DNA of 64,000 bases from the NCBI GenBank assembly GCA_963575745.1, contig CAUYUJ010015506.1, positions 1 to 64,000 on the forward strand. The letters are read 5' to 3'. Origin of the DNA: Prorocentrum cordatum. Lineage: Eukaryota; Sar; Dinophyceae; Prorocentrales; Prorocentraceae. How positions within the stretch are numbered: the first letter of the stretch is position 1; every line of letters begins with the position of its first letter. The notes under the pieces were generated by a model that was given only the letters and a program-made list of their open reading frames with translations, did no database searches and was not told the origin of the DNA. Below are positions 1 to 9,493 of the stretch, in pieces. A program made the translations under genes and the position numbers.

Positions 1-358
1 GGGCCCTCGTTGTGTGAGTCCTTCGGCCCCGTCGTCTTTGTGTGAGTCTTTCGGGACCCTATTCCTGGTGCGAGTCGTTCGGTATCCTCGTTGTGTGAGT
101 CGTTCGGGCCCTTCCTCCTGGTGTGAGTCGTTCGGGTTGGTCGTGTTGTGAGTCGTTCGGGCTCCTCGTGGTGTGAGTCGTTCGGGCGTCTCGTCCTGGT
201 GTGAGTCGTTCGGGCCCCTCGTCCTGGTGTGAGTCGTTCGGGCTCTTCTTGGTGTGAGTCGTTCGGGCCTCTCGTCCTGGGGTGAGTCGGTCGGGCTTCT
301 CGTGGTGCGAGGCGTTCGGGCACCTCGTCCGCGTGCGAGTCGTTCGGGCCCCTCGTAG
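1..358 (+). repeat. Minisatellite-1 array, forward orientation
   Basis: Tandem units of 25-28 bp, each with the core GAGTCGTTCGGG followed by one of three tails: CCCCTCGTCCTGGTGT, CCCCTCCTTGTGTGT or CTCCTCGTGGTGT. The array continues off the left edge. It lacks a fixed reading frame and has no coding signal. Confidence 0.95.
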
Positions 359-366
359 TAGGAGTC

Positions 367-427
<61 letters not shown>

Positions 428-543
428 CAGTAGTAGTCGTAGTAGTAGTAGTAGTAGTAGTAGTAGTACTAGTATTAGTAGCAGATGGAGCAGTATTAGT
501 ACTACTAGTAGTAGTAGCAGTAGCAGTAGTATTTGTAGTATTT

Positions 544-614
<71 letters not shown>

Positions 615-832
615 TGTAGTAGTAGTAGTAGTAGCAGTAGCAGTGACACTAGGAGTAGCAGTGGCAGTAGAAGTAGCCGCCGTAGTAGAATGAGTAGTGC
701 TCGTAGTAGTACTAGCACGAGTAGCAGACGTAGCAGTAGTAGTAGTACTAGTAGTAGCAGCAGTAGTAGTAGTACTAGTAGTAGTCGTAGTAGTAGTAGT
801 AGTAGTAGTAGTAGCAGTAGCAGTAGTAGTAG

Positions 833-865
<33 letters not shown>

Positions 866-913
866 CAGTAGTAGTAGTAGTACTAGTACTAGTACTAGTA
901 CTAGTACTAGTAC

Positions 914-953
<40 letters not shown>

Positions 954-970
954 CGTAGTAGTAGTAGTAT
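359..970. repeat. AGT trinucleotide microsatellite
   Basis: About 610 bp of nearly pure AGT repeat with scattered variants (AGC, ACT, CGT) and a short ACTAGT run near 880-918. Open frames through it read as poly-Ser, poly-Val or poly-Leu and are artefacts of the repeat. Confidence 0.97.
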
Positions 971-984
971 CTCCGAACAGCAAT

Positions 985-1135
985 CCCAGCGAAGCATGCC
1001 GACAGTCGTTTGGTGCAGGCGTGTGTCTGCCTGCCTTCGCATATATCCTCTGCTCCTATTTCCTTCTCCCTCCTTGTACAGCCTCCTTGTGGGGGAGCCG
1101 AAGGATGACGAGCCGGAGGAAGAGGAGGGAGTGAC
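985..1135 (+). repeat. Dispersed repeat, copy 1 (GCATGCCGACAGTCG family)
   Basis: About 150 bp beginning GAAGCATGCCGACAGTCG and containing GGCGTGTGTC and CTCCTTGTGGGGG blocks. Related copies lie at 3790-3930 (same strand) and 54056-54225 (opposite strand). Here and at 54 kb it directly abuts an AGT microsatellite. Confidence 0.75.
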
Positions 1136-1205
1136 GGAGTTGGGAGGCAAGACAGAGGGCGTTCGTCGTCGAGTCCAGCGATCTCTCCCGACCAGCGTCG
1201 TCGTT

Positions 1206-1225
1206 GTTGCCATTCTGGCTCACAG
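1206..1225 (+). other. Possible spliced-leader relic, degenerate
   Basis: GTTGCCATTCTGGCTCACAG resembles the 3' part of the 22-nt dinoflagellate spliced leader, with mismatches in and after the T run and an extra base near the end. A matching relic at 3060-3079 heads the same downstream leader. Taken alone the match is weak. It gains weight from the better copies at 9350 and 50993. Confidence 0.45.
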
Positions 1226-1404
1226 TATTTCAGTGTGGCTGTGAGCTTCGCTCCGCCTACCAGCAATCGTTTCCGCCTGCCAGCAACATTCCTGCGGCTG
1301 GCATGGAGAAGCGCCCGTACGCTTTTGTACCCTTGCTCGCCACGGGGGCTCCTTGGAGCGAGCGTGGAGAATGTCGGTCGTCGGCATTCTCGCACCACCT
1401 TTAG
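1226..1404 (+). pseudogene. Leader module with a short ORF fragment
   Basis: The block contains GTGAGCTTCGCTCCGCCTAC and CAGCAA boxes and then an ATG at 1303. The ATG opens a 33-codon frame (to 1404) starting Met-Glu-Lys-Arg-Pro and containing LLATGAPWSE. The same leader and N-terminus recur at 3157 (ERCPCALVTLLATGAPWSE) and at 51150 (EKRPHALVSLLGTGAP). I see a copied 5' gene end with nothing attached. The opposite strand is also open here, so coding is not proven. Confidence 0.5.
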
Positions 1405-1503
1405 CTTCGACGGTGCGGTCGGCGCGCTGCACTTCGCTCCGCATGGCCTGGAACGTGATGGCGAGGCTTACACCGCGAGGGCAGTGAGCGTAGCTCAGCC
1501 CAC
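1370..1503 (+). repeat. Dispersed repeat shared with the helicase ORF at 45050-45183
   Basis: Starts at GAGAATGTCGGT and ends at GCAGTGAGCGTAGCTCAGCC. A diverged copy sits inside the SF1 helicase ORF at 45050-45183. Both copies read as VENVG...GAVGAL/SAVGAL...VSVAQP in the same frame. Confidence 0.75.
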
Positions 1504-1572
1504 CACGACGACGACGACGACAGGACGACGACGACGTCGAGACAACGACGACGACGACGACCACGACGTCAA
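1503..1572. repeat. ACG/GAC trinucleotide microsatellite
   Basis: About 70 bp of imperfect ACG repeat directly after the dispersed repeat at 1370-1503. Confidence 0.9.
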
Positions 1573-1683
1573 TGGTGACTTTGACGGCGAGCGGAACGCA
1601 CGCGCCCATCGTGCTTTTGGCACGATGTGGCTGCTTTTGCGCACATCGCCCATCACGGCTACGGGCTCGCCACTTTTTGTTGT

Positions 1684-1775
1684 CATGCATGTCACACCCT
1701 CCTCCATTGGCCCCGCTTTCGTGGCAGCAGGTCCTCGTTGCGGCTAACGCTCGGGGACGTGCAGGCACGGCGGCC
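1684..1775 (+). repeat. Dispersed repeat shared with 42868-42950
   Basis: Contains TTGGCCCCGC, then GGCGGCTAACGCTC-like and GGACGTGCAGGCACG boxes. The segment at 42868-42950 (CCATTGGCCCCGCC ... GAGGACATGCAGGCACG) follows it in the same order. No gene is visible. Confidence 0.6.
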
Positions 1776-2440
1776 ACCGCGGGATGCCCCAGAGACGCGC
1801 CACTCTCGAGGTTTTATTGGCGCGATCCAACCACATTGCGACATGAGGGCACTCACTCCCCCTCGCACACATACGCATTCAAAACAGAAACACTCACAAA
1901 TCATACGCGCACAACAACAAAGCACATACATAAATGCGCAGAGTTTGAACCTTGTCCCCCCCTTCCAAGGGGGTGAGGGGGCCCGCCATTTTTCCTTTGG
2001 AGGTCGATCGGGCCCTGGCGAGGCCTGGAAGTCGAACTTCCGATGCTTCGTCTGCCGCGCTCGGGTGCAGTAGACGCGTCGAGCGTTACGCAACGTGTTG
2101 GCTGAATTGCACCCGCCTTGTCTTATGAAAAAAAAACGGAGAAAAAATACAGCAGGACTAAGGCCTTCCAAACCCTTGCAGGGGTAAAGTGTCATGAGAG
2201 GGCTTGCAGGTATTCGAGAGCTCCAGGCTATCCACATGACTTTCGGCCTGTCCCGCCACAGTCTATGTACTGGCTTTCGGCTTATCCTGCCTCAGGATAT
2301 CCAGGGGCCTGCGGCCTATCCCGCCACCGTGGCGCAGGGATCCCCGATCTTCAGGCTATACTATTATACAAGGCTGTCAGGCTTAAGCTTTAGATTTCTT
2401 CAAGGCTTACCATAGGGTTTCTAAGTGTGTAAGGGCTGAC
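1776..2440. other. Intergenic stretch without a recognised gene
   Basis: Short open frames here lack recognisable motifs. A partly repeated phrase, CGGCCTRTCCCGCCAC, occurs twice near 2250-2325. I see no RNA gene or promoter signal I can defend. Confidence 0.5.
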
Positions 2441-2469
2441 AATGGACACTACAGTCCGGGCCGCTTGTT

Positions 2470-2895
2470 TTCTGGGGGGTTTTCTAGGAGTCGTTCGGGG
2501 CTTTCGTTCGTTTGTGCATGCTTCTGGAGTTTTCTGTGCGTCGTTCGGGCCGCTCGTCCTGGTGTGAGTCGTTCGGGCCCCTCCTTGTGTGTGAGTCGTT
2601 CGGGCTCCTCGTGGTGTGACAAGTTCGGGCGCCTCGTCCTGGTGTGAGTCGTTCGGGCCCCCCCTTGTGTGTGAGTCGTTCGGGCGTTTCGTGGTGTGAG
2701 TCATTCGGGTTCCTTCTGGTGTGAGTCGTTCGGGCTCCTCGTCCTGGTGTGAGTCGTTCGGGCCCTTCCTTGTGTGTGAGTCGTTCGGGCTCCTCGTGGC
2801 GTGAGTCGTTCGGGCCCGTCGTCCTGGTGTGAGTCGTTCGGGCTCCTCCTTGTGTGTGAGTCGTTCGGGCTCCTCGTGGCGTGAGTAGTTCGGGC
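2470..2895 (+). repeat. Minisatellite-1 array, forward
   Basis: Starts after a lead-in (TTCGTTTGTGCATGCTTCTGG, then GTTTTCTGTG) that also opens the array at 8330. Units then alternate the three tail types in a recurring order. Confidence 0.93.
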
Positions 2896-3059
2896 CTTTC
2901 GGCCTCGGGCTCCGGAGGCCCGGGGGAAGCCGCTGGGAGAAATTCCGAGACTGTGCAGCAGTCGCGTGAGGCCCCAGGAGGCTCCGCAGAATTGCCACGA
3001 GGTCACCACGGGGCTCAGGATTGTCCCAAATCCATATGTGCTCCAGCGTTGTCGTCGCT

Positions 3060-3079
3060 GTTGCCATTCTGGCTCACAG
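3060..3079 (+). other. Possible spliced-leader relic, degenerate
   Basis: GTTGCCATTCTGGCTCACAG, identical to the segment at 1206-1225. It is followed by the same leader module (TGTGAGCTTAGCTCCGCCTA, CAGCAA boxes) and by an ATG at 3157. Confidence 0.45.
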
Positions 3080-3156
3080 CGTTGCATTGTGGCTGTGAGC
3101 TTAGCTCCGCCTACCAGCAACCGCTTCCGCCCTCCAGCAATTGCCTTGCGGTCGGC

Positions 3157-4035
3157 ATGGAGAGGTGCCCGTGCGCCCTGGTGACCTTGCTAGCAACGGG
3201 GGCCCCTTGGAGCGAGCAGGGCGAGGGCAAGTCCTTCGAGGAGTTCATGGTGGACACGTTTGGATCATCGCTCGATGGTGGCGTTCCGTCGGGAAACCAA
3301 GATGCAGAATTTAGCTGCGCGCGTCCGTCTCGGAACGGGTCGAATAGCTTGCTGAAGGGTCGTGCCGCCTGCCGATTTCCAGATGCGTCAGAGACTCCGC
3401 GTGTCATTCTTGCAGTTCGTGGCGCATGGTTACCGCCTGGCGAGGCTGCCGTCATCCACAGTGCGTTGCCCGGCAAAGCAGTTTTGAAGTTTTGGGTGGC
3501 TGTGCGTGCCGATGAGGAGGTGGTCATTCCTCCTTCTTTTGGCAACGACCGATCGTCGCCGTACCGCCGTCGCCCAGCAGACATCGCGGATCGCCTGCCG
3601 CCAGAGCTACTTCGGCGAATAAAACTGAACGCCCTGAGAGCAATAGAGTTCGCGGAGCAGGCCCTCGCGAACAAGAGAGCTCACACTACCAGGAGGCCGA
3701 GGCAGGATGGCAGCGGTGAGCTGAGCTGCGTGAGGAAATTCTTTACGCTTCGCGTATCCCCACCAGCCCATCTCACAGCAGCAACTCTCGCGAAACATGC
3801 CGACAGTCGTGTTTTTCAGGCGTGTGTCCGCTTGGCCCCGCATATCTCCCCTGTTCCTCCTTCCTCCCGCCTCCTTGCGCGTCCTCCTTGTGGGGGGAGC
3901 GGGAGAAGGGCGAGGCGGAGGAGGGGGGAGAGAAAGCGCTCCTCGTGGTTTGAGCCGTTTGGGGTTTCTCGTCCTGGTGCGAGTCGTTCGGGCCCTTCTT
4001 CCTGGTGTGAGTCGTTCGGGCTCTTCGTGGTGTGA
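3157..4035 (+). CDS. Hypothetical protein fragment with the shared leader N-terminus
   Basis: A 292-codon frame beginning MERCPCALV and containing LLATGAPWSE. The start is chosen because the same N-terminus follows the same leader at 1303 and 51150. Residues of about 30-190 look protein-like, including FEEFMVDTFGSSLDG and a basic helix-like stretch around LPPELLRRIKLNALR. From about 3790 the frame runs into a dispersed repeat and then into minisatellite, so the C-terminus is probably not native. I do not recognise a family. It may be a decayed element ORF or a chance frame. Confidence 0.35.
   Translation: MERCPCALVTLLATGAPWSEQGEGKSFEEFMVDTFGSSLDGGVPSGNQDAEFSCARPSRNGSNSLLKGRAACRFPDASETPRVILAVRGAWLPPGEAAVIHSALPGKAVLKFWVAVRADEEVVIPPSFGNDRSSPYRRRPADIADRLPPELLRRIKLNALRAIEFAEQALANKRAHTTRRPRQDGSGELSCVRKFFTLRVSPPAHLTAATLAKHADSRVFQACVRLAPHISPVPPSSRLLARPPCGGSGRRARRRRGERKRSSWFEPFGVSRPGASRSGPSSWCESFGLFVV
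3790..3930 (+). repeat. Dispersed repeat, copy 2 (GCATGCCGACAGTCG family)
   Basis: ACATGCCGACAGTCGTG start, with the GCGTGTGTCC, CCGCATAT and CTCCTTGTGGGGGG blocks in the same order as at 985-1135. It is followed by minisatellite-1 rather than preceded by AGT repeat. Confidence 0.75.
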
Positions 4036-4410
4036 GTCGTTCGGGCTCTTCGTCCTGGTGTGAGTCGTTCGGGCTTCTCGTGGTGTGAGTTGTTCGGGCC
4101 CCTCATCCTGGTGTGAGTCGTTCGGGCCCCTCCTCCTGGTGTGAATCGTTCGGGCTCCTCGTGGTGTGAGTCGTTCCTTTTGTGGTTTCTTTTTGGGGCA
4201 ACTCGTCGTGGTTTGTGAGGTCGGTTCGGGCTCTCGTGGTGTGAGTAGTGCGGGGCGCTCGCGTACTGGTGGGAATCGGGTCGGGCCCCACACTTCTGGT
4301 CGTTCTGGTGTGAGTCGTTCGGGCTCTTCGTGGTGTGAGTCGTTCGGGCCCCTCGTCCTGGTGTGAGTCGTTCGGGCTCCTCGTGGCGTGCGGCGTTCGG
4401 GCACCTCGTC
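3955..4410 (+). repeat. Minisatellite-1 array, forward
   Basis: Units with the GAGTCGTTCGGG core. The region 4165-4310 is degenerate. Confidence 0.93.
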
Positions 4411-4735
4411 CCCTTTTGGGGCGTCTTGGGGGCCTCTTGGCGGCCCCAGGGGCTTCTAGGAGCGTCTTGGGTGCCTTGGGGGTGCCTCTTCGGGCCTCTT
4501 GGGAGCCTCTTGGAGGCCGTTTGGGGCGTCTTGGGGGCCTCTTGGCGGCCCCAGGGGCTTCCAGGAGCATCTTGGGTGCCTCGGGGGAGCCTCTTGGGGC
4601 CTCTTGGGGGCCTTTTTGGGGGCATCTTGGGGGCCTCTTGAAAACCTCTTGGGGGCCTCCTGGGGGCCTCTTGGGGCCATCATGGGGCCTCTTGGTGCCT
4701 CCTGGGCGCTTCGTGGGGCCATCTTGGAGGAGATC
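4411..4735 (+). repeat. Minisatellite-2 array (G-rich)
   Basis: About 12-bp units of consensus GGGGGCCTCTTG, directly joined to the end of minisatellite-1. The runs of four or five G make G-quadruplex structure possible. Open frames on both strands (Gly/Leu/Ala-rich on plus, Pro/Lys/Arg-rich on minus) come from the repeat. Confidence 0.93.
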
Positions 4736-4749
4736 GATCAAAGAAGAGG

Positions 4750-4890
4750 GGAGCTTTAATGAGCGCTGCCCCCTCAGAAGGGCATAATGAGCCCAAAACC
4801 TTCGTAAAATTAATGATTTTGCCTTGAAGGAAAAGGAGAGCTTTCATGAGCGCTGCCCCCTCAGAAGGCCAAAATGGGGCCAAAACCGTA
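4750..4890 (+). repeat. Two tandem copies of a short dispersed unit (GAGCGCTGCCCCCT)
   Basis: The phrase TGAGCGCTGCCCCCTCAGAA occurs near 4758 and again near 4846. Related singles follow minisatellite-2 at about 42645 and 43600 (GCTGCCCCCTGAGAAGGACA). The unit therefore marks the downstream edge of minisatellite-2 arrays. Confidence 0.75.
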
Positions 4891-4974
4891 GTACAAATTA
4901 TTGATTTTGGCTTCACAGAAGAGGAGAGGGTTTTTTCTCCCTCCCCCCGTCGGGGCCAGAATCCTCGTGAGGGG

Positions 4975-5325
4975 TGTCGTTTTTTTAGCCCTCCCAGGAG
5001 TCGAAAATGACTCCCCTGACGACCCGCGGAGGGACCTCTGCAGGTCCAGGGGAGGGGTAAACCCCTCCCCGAAGGGGAAGAAGGGGGGTTGAGAACAGAG
5101 AGAGCTCTCTAAACCACTCACGCCCGAAGGGCTGGTGGGAATTGTAGCTCTCCCAGGGATAGACAAAGGACCCTCTGACGATCCGCGAAAGGCCCCCTCC
5201 AGGTCCAGGGGGAGGGGGTAGGGGGAGGGGTAAACCCCTCGCCGAAGGGGAAGAAGGGGGGTTGAGAACAGAGCGGACTCCCCAAACCACTCACGCTCAA
5301 AGGGCTGGTGGGATTTTGTTTTTCG
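4975..5325 (+). repeat. Tandem duplication of about 180 bp
   Basis: Two diverged copies share CTGACGA(C/T)CCGCG, CAGGTCCAGGGG, GGGGTAAACCCCTC, GAAGGGGAAGAAGGGGGGTT, CCACTCACGC and GGGCTGGTGGGA in the same order. No ORF in it looks real. Confidence 0.85.
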
Positions 5326-5339
5326 GGGTTTCAGTGCGC

Positions 5340-6486
5340 ACTTGTCCTGTGGAGCTCCAGTGTCACAGAAGATGCCTCTGTAGCTTCCTCGTCGTCGAGA
5401 CGCTTCGATGCCTCTGTAGTTTCCTCGTAGCCTCCTTTCCATGCCTCTGTAGCTTCCAGGCACTCCTGCGTCGCCGAGTTTCTTCTGGCAGCGTCCTTGT
5501 CTTGTCGCGGGGTGCGTTTGCGTCACTTCGGTGTTGCTGCGCCATGAGACGTGTCTGTGCAGCTTCGTCGTCTCATCGGGGACTCCAGCGTCACCGAATT
5601 TGTTCCCGTATTGTGCTCGTCGTTCCAGGTCGTGCGTACGCGCGCAGAATGTTTCTCCGCGGCGTCTTCGTCGCATCAGGATCTCCAGCGTCGCAGAATG
5701 TATCCTTGTAGCGCCTCTTCTTCCAGGGCGGCGTGGTCCTGAGTCGCCGCGGACGACTCGCCGCGGACGGTTCCATTCGATTCCACGGACGATCGTGCGC
5801 ATGTAGTTTGCCACGCGCCTGCGCGCGCGCGGAGAGGGCCTGGGCGCCCTGTCGCCTGCGGGCGACCGCGCGGGTTAGCCCCCGCAAAAGCCAAAAAGGG
5901 CATTTCCACACGCCGGGTAAAGCCTAAAAGGGCTTTCGTCTGCCTGATCCTTGCCCCCCGCTTTCCTCCTTCTTCTTTCATCGAAGTCAGAACCCCCGCC
6001 CCCTATGACGTCCTCCGCTGGCCTGGGTGGTCTAATCAGGTCGCGGGGGGGGATAGGGGGGGGGTCGTTGCCACGGCTGGTGCCTCGTTTTCATGACGGG
6101 GAGGGGGGGGTGCACCGTTCCCTCGGATGGGCACATCCCCCCCTCCAAGGGCCTCCGAGCCCTCCCTCTCCGTCCTTTTCTTCTCCCTTATCCTTCCCTC
6201 CTTCGCGGTTTTCGAAGCCTTTGGCGTCTCCGCCCACCACCCTTGGGAGTATCCTAATGGCCTCCGGCCCACCCCGCCACCGTCCCGTGCCAGTGGACAA
6301 GAGGCGTATGGAGTACACGAGATGGTTAAAAGGGGGAACCAGTGGCTTCAATCGGGCGTTGTGGAGCGCACGCGCGTAGTTGGGTTCTGCAGGGTTTCCC
6401 TGGGGGTTGTCTTTTTGTCAGTGTATACAAAGGGGGAAATGTTGTCGAATTTGGGACGTGTGGTTCTCTCTTTTTGTATGCGTCTG
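5340..6486. other. Intergenic stretch with weak repeats, no recognised gene
   Basis: From 5360 to 5460 the phrase GATGCCTCTGTAG(C/T)TTCC recurs three times, and the CGTC/TCGTCG-rich sequence to about 5720 is loosely repetitive. Frames between 5733 and 6379 have no recognisable motif. Confidence 0.5.
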
Positions 6487-8325
6487 GGTCCCGAACGACT
6501 CACGCGAGGACGAGGGGCCCGAACGACTCACACCGCCAGGAGCCCGACCGACTCACACACACAAGGAGGGGCCCGAACGGCTCACACCAGGACGAGGGGC
6601 CCGAACGACTCACACCACGAGGAGCCCGAGCGACTCACACACAAGGAGGAACCCGAACGACTCACCCCAGGACGAGGGCCCCGAACGACTCGCACCACGA
6701 GGAGCCCGAACGACTCACACACAAGGAGGGGCCCGACGGACTCACGCCAGGACGAGGGGCCCGAACGACTCACACCACGAGGAGCCCGAACGCCTCACAC
6801 ACAAAGGGAAGTTCCCGAACGACTCACGCAGGACGAGGGGCCCGAACGACTCACACCACGAGGAGCCCGAACGCCTCACACACAAGGAGGGGCCCGAACG
6901 ACTCACGCCAGGACGAGGGGCCCGAACGACTCACACCACGAGGAGCCCGAACGACTCACACACAAGGAGGGGCCCGAACGGCTCACACCAGGACGAGGGG
7001 CCCGAACGACTCACAACACGCGAGGAGCCCGAACGACTCACCACACAAGGAGGGGCCCGAACGACTCACACCAGAGACGAGGGCCCGAACGACTCACACC
7101 ACGAAGAGCCCGAACGACTCACACCAGGAGGAGGGGCCCGAACGACTCACACCAGGACGAAGGGCCCGAACGACTCACACCACGAGGAGCCCGAACGACT
7201 CACACCAGGACGAGGGCCCCGAACGACTCACACCACGAGGAGCCCGAACGACTCACACCAAGAGGAGGGGCCCGAACGACTCACACCAGGACGAGGGGCC
7301 CGAACAACTCACACCACGAGAGGCCCGAACGACTCACACCAGGACGAAGAGCCCGAACGACTCACACCACGAAGAGCCCGGACGACTCACACCAGGAAGA
7401 AGGCCCGAACGACTCACACCAAGACGAGGAGCCCGAACGACTCACACCACGAGGAGCCCGAACGATTACACACAAGGAGGGGCCCGAACGAATCACACCA
7501 GGACGAAGGGCACGAACGACTCACACTTCGAGGAACCCGAAAGATTCACACACAAGGAGGGGCCCGAACGACGCACACCAGGACGAGGGACCCGAACGAC
7601 TCACACCGCGAGGAGCCCGAACGACTCACACACAAGGAGGAGCCCGAACGACTCACACGAGGACGAGGGGCCCGAACGACTCACACCACGAGGAACCCGA
7701 ACGACTCACACTCAAGGAAGAACCCGAACGACTCACACCAGGACGAGGGGCCCGAACGACTCACCCCACGGGGAGCCCGAACGACTCACACTGAAGGAAG
7801 GGCCCGAACGACTCACACCAGGACAAGGGACCCTAACGATTCACACCACGAGGAGCCCGAACGACTCACGCACAAGGAGGGGCCCGAACGAATCACAACA
7901 GGACGAGAGGCCCGAACGACTCACACCACGAGGAGCTAGAACGACTCACCCACAAGAAGGGGCCCGAACGACCCACACCAGGACGAGGGGCCGCAACGAC
8001 TGCACACCACGAGGAAACCCGAACGACTCACACACAAGGAGGGGGCCCACGAACCGAATCACACCAGGGACGAAGATATACCTCCGTCGCCGTACCCCCC
8101 CGCCGGCCCAAACGACTCACACCAAGAGGAGCACCGACGACTACACACAAGGAGGGGCCCGAAGGACTCACACCACAGACGGAGGGCCCGAACGCAGCAT
8201 CCACACCACGGTGATGAAACACGACTTCAAACACCAGGAGCTCGAGGAACGACTCACACCAGGACGAGAGGCCCGAACGACTCACGCCACGAGGAGCCCG
8301 AACGACTCACACACAAGGAGGGGAC
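6487..8325 (-). repeat. Minisatellite-1 array, reverse orientation, with higher-order order
   Basis: About 70 units of the reverse complement (CCCGAACGACTC core). Much of the array cycles through three tail types: CACCACGAGGAG, CACACAAGGAGGGG and CACCAGGACGAGGGG. All three plus-strand frames stay open for 500-700 codons because the units lack stops; these proteins (rich in NDSH, PERLT and ARTTH) are repeat artefacts. The array becomes degenerate after about 8050. Confidence 0.95.
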
Positions 8326-8329
8326 TTCT

Positions 8330-9110
8330 GGGGGTCTTCTGTTGTTCTCGTGAGTTTTCTGTTCGTCGTTCGGGTTTTTTTTTCTGTGGGTCGTTTGGGC
8401 CGCTCGTTTTCTGTTTTCTTTTGTGAGTCGTTCGAGCCGTTCGTTCGTTTGCGCATGCTTCTGGGGGTTTTCTGTGAGTCGTTCGGCCGCTCGTCCTGGT
8501 GTGAGTCGTTCGGGCCCCTCCTTGTGTGTGAGTCGTTCGGGCTCCCCGTGGTGTGAGTCGTTCGGGCTCCTGGTGGTGTGAGTCGTTCGGGCCCCTCGTC
8601 CTGATGTGAGTCGTTCGGGCCCTCGACCCCATCCTTGTGGTCAGTCCCGGGTAGTCTGGTGGTGTGAGTCGTTCGGGGCCACCCTCGTCCTGGTGTGAGA
8701 CGTTCGGGCCTCCTCCTTGTCACCTGTGTGAGTCGTTCGGAGACCCTTTGTGGACTTTGTGAGTTTCGTTGGGCCCTCTCGTCCTGGTGTGAGTCGTTCG
8801 GGCCCCTCCTGTGTGTGAGTCGTTCGGGCTCCTCGTTGGCTTGTGAGTACATGGCGGGCCCTCAGTCCCCTCGCGCGCCAGTCGTTCGGGCACCCTCCTT
8901 GTGTGTGAGTCGTTCGGGCCCCTCGTGGTGTGAGTCGTTCGGGCCCCTCGTCCTGGTGTGAGTCGTTCGGGCCCCTCCTCGTGTGTGAGTCGTTCGGGCT
9001 CCTCGTGGTGTGAGTCGTTCGGGCCCCTCGTCCTGGTGTGAGTCGTTCGGGCCCCTTCTTGTGTGTGAGTTGTTCGGGCTCCTCATGGTGTGTGTCGTTT
9101 GGGCCCCTCG
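8330..9110 (+). repeat. Minisatellite-1 array, forward, after an orientation switch
   Basis: At about 8325-8370 the array flips from CCCGAACGACTC to GAGTCGTTCGGG. The forward part opens with the same lead-in as 2470 (CGTTCGTTTGCGCATGCTTC, then GTTTTCTGTG). Confidence 0.93.
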
Positions 9111-9112
9111 TC

Positions 9113-9450
9113 CTGGTATCTCGCCTTTGCTGGTTCCTCCGATCTCGCCTTTGCTGGTGCCTGGTTCTCCTGTTTTTTTCCCGCTTCCTATCGGGTTTAC
9201 TGATCGTGCTGGCTCTGGGGATTTCACTATTGCTGGTTCCTGGGAGTCGTGACAAGGGACTCGGGTTCACAAGGGAGTGTGACAAAGGCTAGGGTCCACA
9301 AGGGTTTTACCATCAGAGGGTCGAAGGGGTTACGATTCCCTAACGATTTTCCGTAGCCATTGTGGCCCAAGGCAAGTTGACCCAAACCATTCTTGGCTTA
9401 CTGTTAGCTCCGCGTACCATTTGTGCAGTGAGCTTAGCTCTGACGGACGC
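9113..9450 (+). repeat. Dispersed 5' segment of element, copy shared with 50770-51110
   Basis: Contains TCCGATCTCGCCTTTGCTGG, TATCGGGTTTA, CTGGTTCCTGGGAGTCGTG, CACAAGGGAGTGTGA, GGGTCGAAGG, the spliced-leader-like 22-mer, and TGCAGTGAGCTTAGCTC. All recur in the same order upstream of the ORF at 51150. It is the probable 5' flank or leader of the Helitron-like gene. Confidence 0.8.
9350..9371 (+). other. Dinoflagellate spliced-leader (DinoSL) relic
   Basis: The 22 nt starting TCCGTAGCCATT match the DinoSL sequence as I know it at 20 of 22 positions (differences at positions 13 and 18). A partial second copy, CCATTCTTGGCT, follows at about 9386. It is not an SL RNA gene, because no GT donor follows. 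A relic in genomic DNA is what retroposition of a trans-spliced mRNA leaves behind. It sits about 120 bp upstream of the ATG at 9494. Confidence 0.75.
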
Positions 9451-9493
9451 TCTTCTTTCCAACATCTGAGGGCGTGCGGCAGAGTTCACGGAG

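Noticed and set aside
4411-4735. Pro/Lys/Arg-rich minus-strand proteins (RGPQEAPKRPP type)
   Set aside because: They are translations of minisatellite-2 and recur wherever it occurs (14.0, 22.5, 23.0, 41.4 and 43.4 kb).
4868-4886. Reverse spliced-leader-like GCCAAAATGG phrase
   Set aside because: Only about nine matching bases; expected by chance in this length.
6487-8325. Frames of 500-700 codons rich in NDSH, PERLT and ARTTH
   Set aside because: They follow the minisatellite unit and are open in all three frames of one strand because the unit lacks stop codons. No start context or non-repeat domain.
6487-9110. CRISPR-like regular spacing of a conserved 12-mer
   Set aside because: The intervals are only three recurring tail types, not unique spacers, no cas genes are near, and the genome is eukaryotic.
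9350-9371. A spliced-leader RNA gene
   Set aside because: No GT donor or Sm-type region follows the 22-mer; it sits in a leader before an ORF and has substitutions, so a relic fits better.
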